DNA of 64,000 bases from Adineta ricciae (lineage: Eukaryota; Rotifera; Eurotatoria; Adinetida; Adinetidae). Location: the NCBI GenBank assembly GCA_905250025.1, contig CAJNOJ010000022.1:665268-729267 (forward strand), written 5' to 3'. A program made the translations under genes and the position numbers. Below, in pieces: positions 1-13,492 of the stretch (positions within the stretch are counted from its first letter, which is position 1; each line of letters begins with the position of its first letter). A model generated the notes under the pieces. The model saw only the letters and a program-made list of their open reading frames with translations. It searched no databases and was not told the origin of the DNA.

Positions 1-160
1 TTCTGGCCTTGAACAAACAATGGAAAAATCAGCACGGGCTATTATGGAAACTGCTCAAAAATTCAATTTAGGTTTAGATTTACGTACAGCTGCTTATGTC
101 ACTGCGCTGGAAAAGATTTATAATACGTATTCATCTGCCGGCATGACCTTTGGTGTTTAG
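1..160 (+). CDS. Glutamate dehydrogenase, 3' end of the upstream tandem copy (partial)
   Basis: This is the last coding stretch of a glutamate dehydrogenase whose body lies left of the window. The frame entering at base 2 reads [12 protein letters not shown], then [14 protein letters not shown], and stops with TAG at 158-160. It aligns without gaps to the C-terminal helix of the complete copy at 335-2400, with about a dozen substitutions in some 50 residues. The enzyme family interconverts glutamate and 2-oxoglutarate in mitochondria. The stop is only 174 bp from the next copy's ATG, so the pair is a head-to-tail tandem duplication. Confidence 0.93.
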   Translation, partial: SGLEQTMEKSARAIMETAQKFNLGLDLRTAAYVTALEKIYNTYSSAGMTFGV

Positions 161-334
161 GTTGTTCAACCAATATCATAGACAAAGAAATATTGTCAGC
201 AAGACATATCAAAGTTTTGTTTTAAGAAAATCTCATCGTTTTATTTGTTGTCTTTTGTCCAGATATTCTACGAATGTGACTAATTAATCCAATTTCGAAA
301 AAATTTACTTTTAGATTAAAAACGACAGGAGGAA

Positions 335-2400
335 ATGTTAAAAGTCGCATTACGCAATAATCATTCGTTGTATCAAATTTCAAGTCACTCTCTTGTGCGT
401 CATTCTTCACATGGATCGGCAACAACACAGCAACAAAGTGGACCAGGACATTTCGGGTTTTATCGTCAAGTCGAACTATTTTACGATCGTGCTGCGAAGA
501 TTCTCGAAGATAAATTAGTCGATGATATGGTTAAATCAAAACTATCCGACGACATGAAACGCAAAAAGGTGCGAGGAATATTGAAAATCATCAAACCCTG
601 TAATCACGTCTTGGAAATACGTTTTCCTGTGCGTAGAGATAACGGAGAACTCCATATTATCGAGGCATATCGTGCTCAGCATTCTCAACATCGAACACCA
701 TGCAAAGGTGGTATTCGATATTCTATGGATGTCAATCTCGATGAAGTCAAAGCCCTGGCCGCCCTCATGACGTATAAATGCGCCTGTGTAGATGTTCCAT
801 TCGGTGGTGGTAAAGCCGGTGTCAAAATCAATCCTAAAGGTAGGACTAGACGATATTCTTCAATATAAAGATTCACTTTGGATGTTGAACAGAGTGGTCG
901 GAAGCTGAATTGGAACGTATTACACGACGATTAACTGTGGAATTAGCAAAGAAGGGTTTCATTGGACCTGGTATCGATGTTCCTGCACCAGATATGGGTA
1001 CTGGTGAGCGTGAAATGGCATGGATTGCTGATACCTATGCATCAACAGTTGGTTGGGAGGACATTCATGCTAATGGTTGTGTCACCGGCAAGCCGATTTT
1101 GGTTGGAGGTATTCATGGTCGAACATCAGCTACCGGTCGAGGTCTTTATCATGGTGTGGACAACTTTATTAACGAAGCTTCATATATGTAAGAGTCAGAG
1201 GTGAGTTTCGATAGAATTTTATAAAATCTATTGACTATTTCAGGGGAACTGTTGGTCTTCTACCTGGTCTTGCTGGCAAAACGTTCATTGTACAAGTATG
1301 AGAAAGAAACTGATATAGAGGAAACGACTGATTGCTTTCCTTTTAGGGTTTTGGTAATGTCGGCCTTCATTCGACGCGCTACTTAACTAGACATGGTGCA
1401 AAATGCATCGGCGTACTAGAATGGGATGCTGCAATTGTCAATCCAGAAGGCATCGATCCCAAAGAATTAGAAGATTACAAACTAGAACGTGGAACAATTA
1501 AAGGCTTCCCCGGAGCAAAACCTTATGATAAGCAACCGAAAGAAGAATTGCTTTGCGAAGAATGTGATATTCTTGTGCCAGCTGCAAGTGAACGACAAAT
1601 CACATCAGAAAATGCAGGTCGTATCAAAGCTCGAATTATTGCCGAAGTAAGCCGTATACAAATCTTCGTATCACATATCAACAAATATATGTGTCTAGGG
1701 TGCTAATGGCCCAACGACACCAGAAGCTGATGTTATTCTTATGAAAAACAATGTTCTTGTCATTCCAGGTATGACTAGAAACGCTTCTCGTCGAGCATCG
1801 TGAGAAATACGCTATTTAGATTTATATATCAATGCTGGCGGTGTCACTGTTTCGTATTTTGAATGGCTGAAGAATTTGAGTCACGTTAGTTATGGCCGAT
1901 TAACATTTAAATATCAACGTGATACAAACTATGCTCTACTTGGTATGTTTCCAGACGATTCTCTTTTCAAAGACTCTCTCACTAAACTTTCATGTAGATT
2001 CCGTACAGAGGTCATTAGAATCGAAATTTGGGCGAACGGTAATGAAATTCCTTACCACTATTTAATGTCTATCTTCTTCATTTTCCTATTTGTTTCTTCA
2101 GGGTGGAAAGATTCCAATTGTAAGTAGAAGAATAATATATTTGCAAAGCACATATCTAAACTTATCTATTAATCAAAACAGGTTCCTAGTGAAAACTTCT
2201 TCAAACGTATGGCAGGTGCTTCCGAGAAAGACATCGTACATTCTGGTCTCGAACAAACAATGGAAAAATCAGCGCGAGCAATTATGCAGACAGCCACGCG
2301 TTATGATCTCGGTCTCGATATCCGTACAGCCGCTTATGTAAATGCGATTGAGAAGATTTATAAAGTTTACGTTAGTGCTGGTATCACATTTGGATCATAA
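335..2400 (+). CDS. GLUD1: Mitochondrial glutamate dehydrogenase, complete (9 exons)
   Basis: Oxidative deamination of glutamate to 2-oxoglutarate with NAD(P) in the mitochondrial matrix. Exons 335-839, 893-1187, 1244-1295, 1347-1646, 1699-1768, 1820-1942, 1998-2038, 2102-2119 and 2182-2400 join to 540 aa; animal precursors are about 550. Visible are a basic, Ser/Thr-rich N-terminus (probable transit peptide), the substrate lysine motif PCKGGIRY (about residues 125-132), the [12 protein letters not shown] segment, the dinucleotide-binding GFGNVG at the start of exon 4, and [19 protein letters not shown] near the end. Exon 8 is only 18 nt. Introns are 45-65 bp. A splice-acceptor-like TTACTTTTAG ends at 314, about 20 nt before the ATG, although no upstream exon is apparent. 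Confidence 0.95.
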
Positions 2401-3833
2401 ATGATCATTTCTCGAGACGATGACTGGTTGCTATAAGAAAATTTTGTTTTTTTTCTGTCTCATTGTATCAGATTGTTTGTTTCCAGAAAAATCTCGAATT
2501 TTCAATCCGATATAGCTCTACTATCCAGTAATAATAAAGATGACCTATGTGTATGAAATCTGTTGTGACTGCCACAAATCAAATCACACATTGATGGAAA
2601 TTTCTACTGCCACAAGGCGACGAATTTACATTCGACATTCATCAGTCGCGTTTTAAAGACAAAATATTGATGTAATTAGATACATTTGCATGATATTCGA
2701 TAATTTAATAACACGAATTCTGTGTCAAAAATGACGATGTTATCTTTGTGGATGTTTACCAACATTTATCAAAGTAACTAGACATGTTCTTGTCTGTCAT
2801 TTATCACAATTCAACTTGTTGCTTTCTTCAGTAAACGTCTGGTACTTGATAGAAACCCATCATCATCATCACTATCAAGGTTATCACTAATAGCCATTTA
2901 TTTTAGAATTAAGTCAATAAAAACAATTGGATAACTTGCCATTAACAGATAATAGTTGCTATCTATCAAGATATAACATATTAGTCAAGCTGCAATAAAC
3001 ACTTCGCACGAGAGTATAAAATAAACACAATGAGAATACCGACATGACAATGTTAAAAGATATCAAGTTGGATTGATAATTATGAATATGCGTCTTCGAA
3101 ATATTTCGAAGATAATATTCAACTTATATAATTCATGCACAAAGGGTCTACCAATCCCTATACGAAATAGATAATGAGTTTCTTTCTCTCTTTGTATTGT
3201 GATTATCAAGTGTATTATGATGTAATCGAAGCAAATGAATACTAAGTATGATGATGATTATGCAAATAGTCATTCATATTCAAAAAAAAGAATGAGAACC
3301 TACTATCATCAATTGTCGTACGTGTTGATAGTAGTTCAATATCCTATATAATCTCATCGATATGTCTACGAGATTAATGTTGAACAAATCTGATTAGACA
3401 AGAAACAGAAGAAGAAAATGCATAGATTATTTGACAGTCTATTCAAGTCAAGTGATCTATCTGATCAAATCATTTCTATACATATATAAAGTGTGCAAAT
3501 TTGTTCCATGCTTGGTATTTATTAGAATATGACGAGTACGAGAATTTTCTTCATACAGAAATAGAAGAATAAAAGCAAGAGATTATATTGCAGAGCTATT
3601 TCATGAGAAGAAGAATAAGAAGAAAAGAATGAGAACAGGTAGACAAACGTACAATGAGTAGTGAGATATAGGATTCAAATAACAGCCACAGGACAAAAAA
3701 AAACAAACAAACAGTGTTGTGATATTCACCGGTGATGGCTGTTCGTAATAAATGAATTTGTTATGAGATAATTAAAACAAATAAGCAAACAAACAGAACA
3801 CTAGTCTACATAGGTTTATGAGAATTTTAATGT
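2401..3833. other. Intergenic, GDH to four-pass protein
   Basis: About 1.4 kb without a supported gene. AATAAA-type hexamers near 2532, 2932 and 2994 could serve the GDH transcript. The rest is AT-rich with purine-rich patches (3540-3660), and I see no conserved coding frame. Confidence 0.6.
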
Positions 3834-4936
3834 TCATTCATCATATGGACTTGTGTGAACAATAACATACTTCTTGTTATTGACATGTATACGTAATTTA
3901 GATTTGTCCGATTGTAAAGCCCAACAAAAACAACAACTGAGTGTTGTTGTTAACAGATTTGCGCTGATAGCAGCAACTGCTAACCAAAAAGCTAAACCAA
4001 AACGTTCCACATTGATAATCCAAGGATTAAATGCTACAATCAATGCTTCAGATTGTCCTAATTCATAAGTATAATCAGGTCGATAGAAACGATCTCGTGT
4101 CCATTCGTACAGGAAGATTCCTAAGCCTCCCGCGCCACTGAGAAACGATGCGAAAGAAAATAAACTAATAAATGCAAATGGAATTGAATAAAATCGATCA
4201 ACACAATTTATACACAATAAGATTAGTAGGGCCATAAATGTTAATAATGGCGAAGCGATGAAGAGAAGTATCATAACCGAATGACGGATACGTTTCAAGT
4301 CATTGTGTCGATCACGTGATGATGGTGTCGAAGAGGAGAACTTGAATGAGAAATAGTCTTGAACACCTTGGAGATCAATCGAAATTGTTTGTCTCCAGAT
4401 ACATTTCTCATCTTTTAAATAGTAATGTGTACGATTGAAGATATGATCACACATTTCTTGATCGATATAAGATGGACACAATGGAGCATCATCACATCTT
4501 TTCACCTAAACAAACCAACAGTTAATATTCGGAACACTTAAGAACACTCAAATTAAAATCATACGCAAGATTTTGTTTCAGGACAGTAAACAAATGAGCT
4601 ATTACATAATTCAGGAGAGAGAATGGAGTGGGATTCCATCTGACCAAGATCATGCTTGTCACTATTGATTGTATATAAATAAATCCATTTATAATCAAGA
4701 CAATAACCAAATAAGCTTAATTGTGAACGAAATGCGTGTCGGAGGAGACGTTTTTGCAATTGAATACTTTGATTATTCATTACTAAATATTCTCGTTGTT
4801 GATTGGTTAGATTATGTTTAATAATTGCATTGTGATTAATCGAAGTCCAACGAGAACTTAGCAGTGCATAACAATACAAACCAATTGATACAGTCATTGG
4901 AAGAACAATATTAATAACTAAAATACTGACCTTCAT
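3834..4936 (-). CDS. Four-pass membrane protein with a large cysteine-containing first loop
   Basis: Not assigned to a named family. Exon 1 (4936-4565) and exon 2 (4505-3834) join at GTATGATT...TTTAG to give 347 aa. There are four hydrophobic segments: residues about 4-28, then three in the second exon (starting VMILLFIASPLLT, SIPFAFISLFSFASF and FGLAFWLAVAAISAN). The first extracellular loop is about 190 aa and has around nine cysteines and N-glycosylation sequons (NQS, NSS, NRT). The layout (short N-terminus, long loop 1, three clustered helices, short tail) resembles claudin, clarin or CACNG-type tetraspan proteins, but the loop is much longer than in claudins. A membrane or junction role is inference only. 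Confidence 0.7.
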
Positions 4937-5404
4937 CGTGAATATTTTTCTTCTATCTAGAAACAGAAATAAACAATAAAGACAAACGACAAATAATGAT
5001 CGACATTCCTGCTGAGTAGACTTCAGTTTTCAGTGAATGTGACATATTAGCGTTTGTATAAATGAGGTTTACATTCTTTCTCTTCTGCTGTGATGAGATA
5101 TTTTTCTTCGATAACTTTAGAGTGTTAACCTTTTTACTCTCGTTTATCTGACGTGTTTCGTGTTCGTAGAATATGTACAATCATCGACTGATTTCTTCAT
5201 CGGACGTGTTCAATAAATCTACACTTCAACTCAGAAGAAAAAACATCTGCTAAAGAAACAAGCGGTTGCTATAATGCTACTGTTCCTGCTCAATCAAGCA
5301 CTTAAACAAAAGAAGAATACATAAATACCCGCAACACAGGCGAATAATCGTGTATATATGTAGGCGTGCCTTGACCCCCCACCGGCTGGTCGTCACATGC
5401 ATAC

Positions 5405-5413
5405 ATATATAAA
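5405..5413 (+). promoter_or_regulatory. TATA-box-like element
   Basis: TATATAAAG lies 54 nt upstream of the ATG at 5467, with an initiator-like TCATTCA about 25 nt downstream. Spacing fits a focused core promoter. It is uncertain because the downstream product is only a 30-codon frame or a lone first exon. Confidence 0.3.
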
Positions 5414-5466
5414 GTCGATTACGTATTCATCATTCAATATTAGAACGTCGGCACATACAAAACACA

Positions 5467-5559
5467 ATGAGTGGTTCATCTAATTCATTTGTGTATGCTC
5501 AACCCTTCGAGACCGGTGCATTTGTATACACATACGGATGTGTAGAAAAGGTAATTTGA
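5467..5559 (+). CDS. Short reading frame or orphan first exon
   Basis: ATG at 5467 opens a 30-codon frame (begins MSGSSNSFVYAQPF) ending at TGA 5557-5559. A possible splice donor, AAG|GTAATT, lies at 5550-5551, so this may be the first exon of a gene whose remaining exons I could not find downstream. No family recognised. The TATA-like box is the main reason to list it. Confidence 0.2.
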   Translation: MSGSSNSFVYAQPFETGAFVYTYGCVEKVI

Positions 5560-6886
5560 CGCAGACTGAGAAGAAATATAAGCGAGAAAGAGCGTGATCA
5601 TAAAATTCTTTATTCGTACGATGAAAGACGGAAATCTGATGATGATGAATTGATGAAAAAATATCGAATGATTGAAAAAATATCTTTTCAACGTGTGCTA
5701 ATATCATAATTCTTCTTCGAATGTCAGTCGAAGGAATACATAATAATGAAAACTGAATGCCTTTTGATGATAAATATGATAACATGAAAAACAAACTATA
5801 CATACATATACACAGACAGATAGACACAGATAGAAGAAGCGATCGTGAGTAGTCAGCTGCAAAAGCACTGAAAAGAATGAATGAGTGATGAAAGAAAGAA
5901 AAAAAAGAAAGAGAGCCACAGAGAAGGAGAGCAAGAGAGAAAGAAGAAAAGAATCAGATAAAGACACTAATCGAAACTATGTGAATAAGAATTGACATAT
6001 ACGATAGTGATGATACTGTTATCATAACGTTCCAAATAGTAAATATCTTTTTTCCCGCCTCGAGGAAGAGATTATTAGATTAATTCTAATTACATGCAGC
6101 GCATGTTCAACACTGATTTCAAGGGAAATCGCGAAGAAAATTCTACCTTTTTAGTAATTCAACAGACATTGATCGGATCGAATTTTGATAAATTGTTGAT
6201 ACAAAAGTCAAAGTTTCTGATTATCATCAGTACAAGATTAATGCTAACCTTGATCATGCCACACTAGACATCAAGTAATTCAATGATCAATAGCACGATA
6301 ATGAGAATAACCGACACGACAGCAATGCAAGGAACATACTATGATATATTCTTCAATTGTATATATAAATACACATTTAATCAAAGAAGAAAGGTTGAAT
6401 AGAAGCAAAGAAAGAAATCTATTTCTATTTATTTAAATAATCCTTGATGGAAATCAAAGTATGTAGTTATTAGTTAAAAGATTTCTCAAGTTCAATTTTC
6501 ACTCTGCCCTTAAGATCAAAAGAATATTTGAATACACATCGGCCAAACTTTAATGAATTGCAATCTCATGGAAACAGGATACTTTTAACCTTGAAATCAA
6601 TGCGAATCTATTTTTATTTCGAGCAAATCAATACCACTTTGGTGACATGAGTAATTTTCGCTATTGAATAATAGTGTATTGTTTTATCGTTTCGAAGAAG
6701 TCATTATCAATTGTTTGTGTTTGTTAGCTAGCGCCGTCTGTTGATTTCATTATCGGTTTGGACAGACGAACACCTCTAATATTTCAAGGAAGAGAAAAAA
6801 AAAGAAGAAGAGAAGGAGTAAAAGACAATCGGTCATTCATCGTTCTTTTTTATTTACGTTTGTCAATCAAGTTAATTTTGGAAGAA

Positions 6887-7265
6887 ATGACGGATACGCG
6901 AACCCTTTCATCGTCATCTTCCTCGACAACAAACCATGTAAATGGAACAAATTCGACACCGTCACTACCTTCTGATTTAAATAATGTCAATGGTTTAACC
7001 ACTTATGTAAACACTGGCAAATTTGTTAAATTTTACTCAACATGCTTTTTTTCTAATTAAGGTGAATACGATCTTCCATCAAATGGAAGAAAAATTTCTA
7101 GCTGCAAGCGATCAAGTTATGAATCGTATGAACGAATTAGGCCGCAAGATTGATACGTTAGAAACGAGTCTTGGTGATATTATATCTCATTTACCAGCAG
7201 AAGAGTCAGCAACATCAAACCCATCGCCAAGCGCTATCCCAGTACAACAACAAACCAAATCATGA
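6887..7265 (+). CDS. HSBP1: Heat shock factor-binding protein 1 (HSBP1)
   Basis: HSBP1 is a small coiled-coil protein that binds the trimerisation domain of HSF1 and dampens the heat-shock response. Exons 6887-7006 and 7062-7265 flank a 55-bp intron (GTAAAC...TTAAG) and give 107 aa. Exon 2 carries the family core: FHQMEEKFLAASDQV followed by MNRMNELGRKIDTLE, a heptad pattern matching the QMQDKF...SDQIIGRIDDM core of animal HSBP1. The protein is longer than the usual 75-80 aa because of a Ser/Thr/Asn-rich N-terminal extension of about 40 residues. AATAAA at 7361 fits its 3' end. Confidence 0.9.
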
Positions 7266-7790
7266 TCAGATTGTCAACGTTTCTGTTGTATTTTTTATCT
7301 TCACAATTAGAACGTCTTCTTCTCACGACGTAGAAATGTTATTTCATTTGTAAACTATAAAATAAACAGATATAACCTAGCTATCAAATGTTTCATTTTT
7401 GCATAACAAAACTCAACCACAGAACAACACATTTGCTCACTTGTATTGCTATTAGTCATTCAACATTCTCACACAAATAAATAATCCGTAAAAAACTAAC
7501 TTCACTGTGCATGTTCACGCTTTACCAGTATTTTAATCTATCTGTAAGCTTTCTGACAAGTCAGTTGACCTTCTTTCATATAATAGAATTTATCTCTACC
7601 TGTTAACTTTCAAACAAAACTTCTCATCTAAACAAAACAAACGCGGTTGTATCAAATGCTTCTCTCTTATCTTTGAGTATATATACTTACCTTTCTCATA
7701 ATCTATTTCGCTTCAGACATTTCAGTTCGAGAATATAGATCACACAATCCTTACTTCATCACTTTAGCTAAAATTAGAAACTTTTTTCAG
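7266..7790. other. Intergenic, HSBP1 to GH38-like gene
   Basis: About 520 bp containing the HSBP1 poly(A) hexamer (7361). It ends with a pyrimidine-rich CTTTTTTCAG that abuts the next gene's ATG. Nothing else seen. Confidence 0.6.
7361..7366 (+). terminator. Poly(A) signal of HSBP1
   Basis: AATAAA 96 nt after the HSBP1 stop codon. Confidence 0.55.
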
Positions 7791-10674
7791 ATGTTCTTGA
7801 AGACTTTATGTATTGTCATATCGTTTCTAACGGTATCGGCCCATGCCCGCCTCATAGATGACGTACCGAATTTACGTGGGAATTATTATATGCCAATTCC
7901 AGGCAATGGTAATCAATATGTATTCAACATTGATTGGTCATATTCTCTCGATGAATACGTTGTTACTGTTACCGGACAATCGTTAGCTTGGGCTACTGCG
8001 ACATTAAGCATAGTTAATGATACTTCAGTTAACCTACTCTGTGATAATGGCATTAGTATATCGGGTGTTATAAGCTACTCGACAGATTTACCGACAATTT
8101 GCTGGCCGACGTTCAAAGATTTTACCTGTTGGAAACATCTTCTTTCGAATATAACACGAATTCATGTGATTAATATGTAAATAAATTATTTCCTTGTCTT
8201 ATAATCGACATGAAACTCAACAATTCGTTTGAATTCTCTTTAGGAATCATTTAGATGTCGGCTACAATGGCATTCCCATGACTGGTTTCATAAACAACAT
8301 TCTAAATATCTATTTCCATCAATACTTTCCTCGTGCCGCTCTTCTAGCCGAACAAATTCGTCAAATATCTCCTGAAGATACATTCGTATATACAACTCAT
8401 CCTTGGTTACTCAGTATGTTTTTCGATTGTCCATCAGATTTTGTGCTCGCTGGTATTCAACTGAAATGTCCATCGAATAAAGAAATGCAATTGATTGAAC
8501 GAGCTATACGAACAGGTGCAATCACCTGGCATGCTGGCGCGATGAATATGCAATATGAATGGATGGATGAACGAGCATTAAATTATTCGTTAGATCTATC
8601 AGTGTCATTGGCAAAACGTTTTAATGTTCCTGTTCCATGTGTAGTCAGTGTTCGCGATGTTCCAGGTGTTCCGATTGCGATTCTCAGATCGTTAAATCAA
8701 TATTTTTCGCAGTATTGTTCGTTCAAACCTATGGTCACCGTTGGAGTTAACCCTGGTAAATAGAAATTTGAAGTATTCTTCCAAAAATTCAAATTTATTT
8801 TAGCGGTTACTGATGTCGATATTCCCAATGGTTTATTTCGCTGGGGAACAAGTGATGATTTAAGTATATTGGCAACATGGCATGTATATGGTTCGCACAT
8901 ACTCGAAAAATTCGTGTATAAATCATAAATTTCAGGCTATCCAAACAATCCTGGCTCGACATTTGGTAATCCTGGTGGTTTATCGATTGACGATATTGTC
9001 ATCGTACCCGAAACAGGTGTTGGTTTGGCATTCGCATTCCGTACAGATAATCAAGGTAATATGGCCGACTTCTATACGATTGTGAACACACACAATGCAA
9101 GTTTCTAGGTCCACCAATGTCTGTTGCTGAAATTCGTCAAAATCATGAAATCATTCGGCAATCATATCCAAGTGCTCGAATCATCTCGTCGTCATTTCAA
9201 CATTTTCTGGAAGATGTTGCTGGCGTTGCACCAGAATTAGAACTATTCGATCGTGATATATCCGATTCATGGTTACAAGGTATCGGTTCAGATCCAAAAC
9301 GTGTTCAACAATATCAAGCATTGCAAAGAGCATTGGCAACATGCTTCGATCGTAAACTATGTTCAACAGATGATGATCAATTGAAAAGTGCAAGTCGATA
9401 TCTTGTTAAAATTCCAGGTACGAGTCAGTAATCTTCTTTCAATGAAATATTCTCAATTTTTTATTTAGAACACACATGGGGTTTGCCGTCAGTATACGAT
9501 CAAATTAACTGGAGTAACAAACAATTTGAAGTAGTGGTTAATACAGCCCAATCGTACAATAATTGTCGATCAGCATGGCTTGAACAACGAGCATTTTTCG
9601 ACGTATACTTAAAAGCTGTTCAAGATCATCCACTTCATAATATAATTCAAGAGGAACTTCGTTTAGCCTTTGACAATGTCAAACGCCCTAATCTAGATGA
9701 TTTCAAAACTGTTTCACCGACGGAAACATTCGTTCTATTTCGCAAATCAGCAAATCCAATTACTGTTTCATTCGACAAAAATCTCGGTTCCATCTCCAAT
9801 CTATCCCGAAGCGAAACAATCTATTGGACTGATGAAAATTCTCAATTAGGAACCTATGTTTACATAACCTACAATGAAACAGACTTTATCCAATTGTCAA
9901 ATACATATGGCAATCCAGGTATGATACTTCGAACTCGATGTATGGATGAATCAATTATGTATATTTAGGTTATGATAAACCAAATTCGACGGTTAATGCA
10001 AATCCCGATTCACGCATTTGGTTACCATCACTGAAACGATTCTTTCGATCCCGTAACGATGAAAATGTCTTTCTCGCTCTATTAAATCTCGACAACGAAG
10101 CTGTAGCTACTTATGGTGGTTTCAATGAAACATGGTTATTGTATAAGTTCATCGACGAAACATCATTTAGTCTCGAGTGGCTTGGTTTAGATAAGACAGC
10201 AACACGACTTGCCGAAGCATCAATGGTGAAATTTCTACTTCCGAATCAACCATCATGCTCGCTAATCCAATACGATACTGAAGTTGATGTTCAACAAGCC
10301 GCAACAAAATCGTCATACTATCAACGAGGCGTCGATGCTTTTTCATGTCAGGCAAGCTTGTCATCGAAATGTTTTGTCACCCTCAATGTTAAATCATTGG
10401 ATGCACCCATAGGTCTGTTGAAATTTTCATTTCTCCTCGCTCAAGTTTCTTTTTTCTGTCGTTCCGAATTTCAGCTTGTCCAATCCTGAAAGGTAAAGAA
10501 CCAACAGCCCTTCCATTTCCAGCACCTGGCAATTCTCCACCATTGGACGGAATGGCTTACAATTTACATAATAATGTTTGGGATACGAACTATATTTTCT
10601 GGTATCCATTAGTTTCAGGTGACGAATCATGGCGCGCTCGATTTATAGTCACATTTGATGGATCATGTAGTTAA
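7791..10674 (+). CDS. Secreted glycoside hydrolase family 38-like (DUF5054-type) protein
   Basis: Exons 7791-8176, 8244-8755, 8804-8890, 8936-9055, 9109-9417, 9469-9918, 9969-10412 and 10475-10674 join to 835 aa. The N-terminus (FLKTLCIVISFLTVSAHA) is a signal peptide. IHVINMNHLDVGYN at about 124-137 matches the HxD metal-binding start of the GH38-like alpha-mannosidase N-terminal domain. It is followed by a TTHPWLL segment and by GAITWHAGAMNMQYEWMD. The overall shape resembles DUF5054 proteins of fungi and bacteria more than lysosomal mannosidases. A sugar-cleaving extracellular role is inferred, and the substrate is unknown. The ATG directly follows a CTTTTTTCAG acceptor, suggesting a trans-splice site or a spliced 5' UTR. 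Confidence 0.75.
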
Positions 10675-10782
10675 ATCATTCGACTTCTTATCAAAACACG
10701 TAGTGATACATTTATTCTTTCATTCTTGTTGTAATTTATTTCATTTATTCTGTGAACAGTAGTTTGTTTTCGACATGCTTTC

Positions 10783-10788
10783 AATAAA
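10783..10788 (+). terminator. Poly(A) signal of GH38-like gene
   Basis: AATAAA 109 nt after the TAA at 10672-10674. Confidence 0.5.
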
Positions 10789-10966
10789 CGAATCAATAAT
10801 AGCAAAAGGAATTAGTGTCATCTATATCTCATTGATTTTGTTTTCTTTCATTCGGAGACTTAAAAATCATATCGAATATCTCTTCATGATTTTCGATTGG
10901 ATAGAATGAAAGAATTTTCGATATATTTTCTTTGCCACGTGCTACTTTTCTCATTAAATTTTTACT

Positions 10967-12717
<1,751 letters not shown>

Positions 12718-12758
12718 AATGACGATAGCATTTCTTTCTCTTTGTATGTTTTGCTATT

Positions 12759-13373
12759 CTATTTGGAATAAAGTGACGCGTCCGTAGAAGAAGATAAATG
12801 ACTTTTTCGTGTTCGTTCATGATCATCTTCACATAAAATTTGATTATTATATAAGAAATATCGATCACCAACACAAAATCTAGAACATTTTCCTTTATCT
12901 TCAAATCTGACGACAAAAATCCACTTACTTTTGTTGACATTCATAACACGAAAAGCAATTCAGATGATAAACAAGTTCACCACAGCGCATTACTAAATCA
13001 AATGCCGGAACTACAAAACATATTAGATTTGAATCCAAAAACATTCTATATCTCCTTACTTAGTCGTTGACAACTCGCACAATGACCAGTCATCCCAAAC
13101 AATCGTAGATAATCGCGTTTACAAAGTATCAAATTTGCTTTGAGATATAATGTCGAGCCCGTTTCGCCAAGACGACAATCGCAACAAGCACATTTCAAAC
13201 AGTCTTCATGCCACATCTTATCCAATGCTAAATGACCGTGAAGAAAGAGAAATGACTGAATTTGAGAATGAATTAGTGTTCGTACCTTGCAGCATATAGC
13301 GATCATTAATAATTTGGTTGCAATTAGCACAGATATAACTTTTATTTGTCGAGAGATTGTTTGTATTAGTCAT
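12759..13373 (-). CDS. LMO: LIM-domain-only protein (LMO/rhombotin/Beadex type)
   Basis: LMO proteins are LIM-only transcriptional adaptors that bind LDB/Chip and GATA or bHLH factors. Exons 13373-13286, 13227-13060, 13010-12929 and 12879-12759 join to 152 aa. LIM1 runs from [14 protein letters not shown] through [18 protein letters not shown] to [16 protein letters not shown]2 runs from [19 protein letters not shown] through [14 protein letters not shown] to [17 protein letters not shown]. The zinc-binding Cys/His/Asp pattern is complete and closest to LMO1/LMO3. The 20-residue tail is Ser/Thr-rich. A CTTTTCAG acceptor lies about 45 nt upstream of the ATG with no obvious upstream exon. Confidence 0.93.
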
Positions 13374-13466
13374 TTGCAAGAAGCAGAAATGACAGAGATG
13401 AAATCTCGATTTGTCTGAAAAGAAAAAGAAGAAAATTTGATTAAACTGGTAGACAAAGCAGCGAAA

Positions 13467-13492
13467 GAGAGAGAGAGAGAGAGAGAGAGAGA
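13467..13492. repeat. (GA)13 microsatellite
   Basis: Uninterrupted GA dinucleotide run upstream of LMO; CT on the LMO sense strand. Confidence 0.95.

Larger units (their letters stand above)
4937..6886. other. Intergenic, with one promoter-like element
   Basis: About 1.9 kb. It holds a TATA-like site at 5405-5413 followed by a short reading frame (separate entries), and a purine-rich stretch at 5880-5960. Open frames on the minus strand between 5480 and 5967 are low-complexity and pyrimidine-driven. No other gene is supported. Confidence 0.5.

Noticed and set aside
5485-5967. Overlapping minus-strand reading frames rich in Ser/Phe/Leu
   Set aside because: They are created by a purine-rich tract on the plus strand. 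There is no domain, no splice partners and low-complexity composition.
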